Made by a program: the position numbers and the translations under genes
In this document: piece by piece, positions 41,298 to 42,443 of the stretch
How positions within the stretch are numbered: position 1 is the stretch's first letter
Layout of the letters: each line of letters starts with the position of its first letter
Origin: an uncultured Ruminococcus sp.
GTDB lineage: Bacteria > Bacillota > Clostridia > Oscillospirales > Ruminococcaceae
Assembly: GCA_902787365.1 (NCBI GenBank)
Contig: CADAGC010000004.1
Coordinates: forward strand, 15,506 to 57,948
Length of the DNA stretch: 42,443 nt
Reading direction: 5' to 3'
The notes under the pieces: generated by a model
Databases searched by the model: none
Seen by the model: only the letters and a program-made list of their open reading frames with translations
What the model was told of the DNA's origin: nothing

Positions 41298-42398
41298 ATG
41301 GCCGGAAACTTTGACGGTATCAAGACAAGGCGGTTCGGAGTCGAGATCGAAATGACGGGCATCACCCGATGTTCGGCGGCAAAGGCTATCCAAAAGGTGC
41401 TGGGCGGTTCTATCAATCATGAGGGTGGGACTTATGATAAATACACTGTCGGTGATGAGAAAGGCAGAAGGTGGCAGATCGTATATGACAGCAGTATCTA
41501 TGCCCGAAAGAAAAACGGAGATTCTGCCTCAGACTATTATAAGGTTGAGATGAACTCCCCTATTCTTGAATTTGATGACCTTGACCTGCTGCAGGAGGTC
41601 ATACGAGCTTTGCGTAAGGAAGGAGCAATTACCGGTCCGCAATATGACTGCGGTACTCACATTCACATTGACGCTGCCGACTACACCCCACAGCAGATAC
41701 GGAACCTTGTTAATCTGTGGTCGAGCAAAGAAGATTATCTTTGGGATGCTCTTCAGGTATCCTCTGCACGGTCATATTACTGCAAGAAGATAAATCGTAC
41801 TTTTGTAGAACAGCTTAACCGCCGAAAACCAAAAACAATGAACGAGATCAAGAAGCTGTGGTATGCAGAAACAACAGACAGTCCTGAACGGCACTATAAC
41901 TCTACCCGTTATCATGGTTTGAATCTGCACAGCTTTTTTCAGCATGGTCACTATGAGATAAGAGCCTGCAATGCTTCGCTCCACGCTGGCGAGGTCAAGG
42001 CACAGATACTTCTTGCACTTGCTATCAGCAACGCCGCAGTTACAAGAACAAAATGCTCTCCGGCTGTATCGCATTCAGATAATATGCGGTACAGCTTTCG
42101 TGTTTTTCTGCTGAATTTGGGTTTTATCGGTGATGAGTACAAGAACTACCGTTCTCACCTGCTCAAGCATCTTTCGGGCAATATCGCATGGCGACACCCC
42201 GAAGATGCCATAGCCCAGCGAGAAAGGATCAAGGCCGAGCGTGAAGCCGCCCGTAACGAGCGTGTGCGAGTCGTGTCGCAAAATGAGAGCGAGGTCGGGG
42301 AAACACCCGGTGAGGAACAGAACGGCGCTGTGGGCGATTTGTCGAGCAGTTCCGAGGAAGAGACAGCCGAGGAAACTGCGGTCACAATGAATATGTAA
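41298..42398 (+). CDS. amidoligase-family protein
   Basis: 366 residues. GVEIEMTG near the N-terminus, YDCGTHIHID in the middle (metal-binding His) and HYEIRACNASLHAGEVKAQILLALAIS (E-I/F-R motif) are the signature elements of the amidoligase group related to glutamine synthetase and gamma-glutamylcysteine ligase. The C-terminal 70 residues are an acidic, Ser/Glu-rich tail. These genes are frequent in conjugative and integrative elements of Clostridia, often beside an AIG2-like cyclotransferase. Ribosome site GGAGGTGA lies 7 bp upstream. The target protein or amine is unknown. Confidence 0.85.
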   Translation: MAGNFDGIKTRRFGVEIEMTGITRCSAAKAIQKVLGGSINHEGGTYDKYTVGDEKGRRWQIVYDSSIYARKKNGDSASDYYKVEMNSPILEFDDLDLLQEVIRALRKEGAITGPQYDCGTHIHIDAADYTPQQIRNLVNLWSSKEDYLWDALQVSSARSYYCKKINRTFVEQLNRRKPKTMNEIKKLWYAETTDSPERHYNSTRYHGLNLHSFFQHGHYEIRACNASLHAGEVKAQILLALAISNAAVTRTKCSPAVSHSDNMRYSFRVFLLNLGFIGDEYKNYRSHLLKHLSGNIAWRHPEDAIAQRERIKAEREAARNERVRVVSQNESEVGETPGEEQNGAVGDLSSSSEEETAEETAVTMNM

Positions 42399-42411
42399 AG
42401 GAAGTGAAATA

Positions 42412-42443
42412 GTGAAAAAGAAAAGCGAATACAGGCTGCCGAC
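42412..42443 (+). CDS. start of the next gene, cut by the window end
   Basis: A GTG codon with AAAGGAAGTG in front opens a frame reading KKKSEYRLP up to the last base. From what is known of amidoligase neighbourhoods, a gamma-glutamylcyclotransferase (AIG2-like) or another element protein is likely here, but ten codons cannot show it. Confidence 0.45.
   Translation, partial: MKKKSEYRLP

Overview
The window looks like a chromosomal segment of a Gram-positive anaerobe of the class Clostridia, most like a Ruminococcus or another Oscillospiraceae gut bacterium. This is inferred from the gene families (FtsX-type ABC exporters, many ECF sigma/anti-sigma pairs, an AmmeMemoRadiSam operon, lipoproteins with Gram-positive lipoboxes), from AGGAGG ribosome sites, and from a dozen sigma-A promoters with an exact 17-bp spacer. 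No 16S gene is present, so the genus is an inference.

Layout. 1-7.3 kb: a Fur-family repressor with a Cys-rich membrane protein, a GNAT acetyltransferase, a CmpB-type membrane protein, a free-standing small RNA candidate (2431-2575), a TerD-like protein, a large structured non-coding RNA candidate (about 4803-5296), and a small charged protein with a degenerate GGDEF sensor. 7.5-11.6 kb: adaptor lipoprotein plus a 985-residue FtsX permease without an adjacent ATPase. 11.7-15.6 kb: two consecutive ECF sigma/membrane anti-sigma pairs on the minus strand. 15.8-20.1 kb: DHH phosphoesterase, PNPOx-like protein, alpha/beta hydrolase, a DUF4405-flavodoxin fusion and a divergent nitroreductase. 20.1-24.6 kb: a hairpin-rich leader, then fused AmrB-AmrA, AmrS, nagA and an unknown gene. 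24.7-31 kb: an ATPase/FtsX exporter, a lipoprotein, an orphan exporter ATPase, an ART-like protein and a SUKH-domain protein, then tRNA-Arg(ACG).

31.15 kb to the end reads as accessory DNA downstream of tRNA-Arg. Two diverged copies of a 283-bp module (31155-31437 and 40975-41258) bracket about 9.5 kb. The first part inside holds broken genes: a beheaded ECF sigma factor, a truncated partner and a serine recombinase fragment. The rest is an apparently intact AT-rich cassette. On the minus strand it encodes a secreted 147-residue protein, two lipoproteins, and a three-gene ABC transporter. Divergent from these lie an ECF sigma factor and its membrane anti-sigma. The sigma gene and the secreted-protein gene share the same bipartite promoter (TGTAGTA, 15 bp, ACGTCAATA) in divergent orientation, so they are probably one regulon. 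I consider this cassette the best candidate for an undescribed system, perhaps a secreted antagonistic or signalling protein with its transporter. After the second module copy an amidoligase gene begins, a typical cargo of integrative elements, and the window ends inside the next gene.
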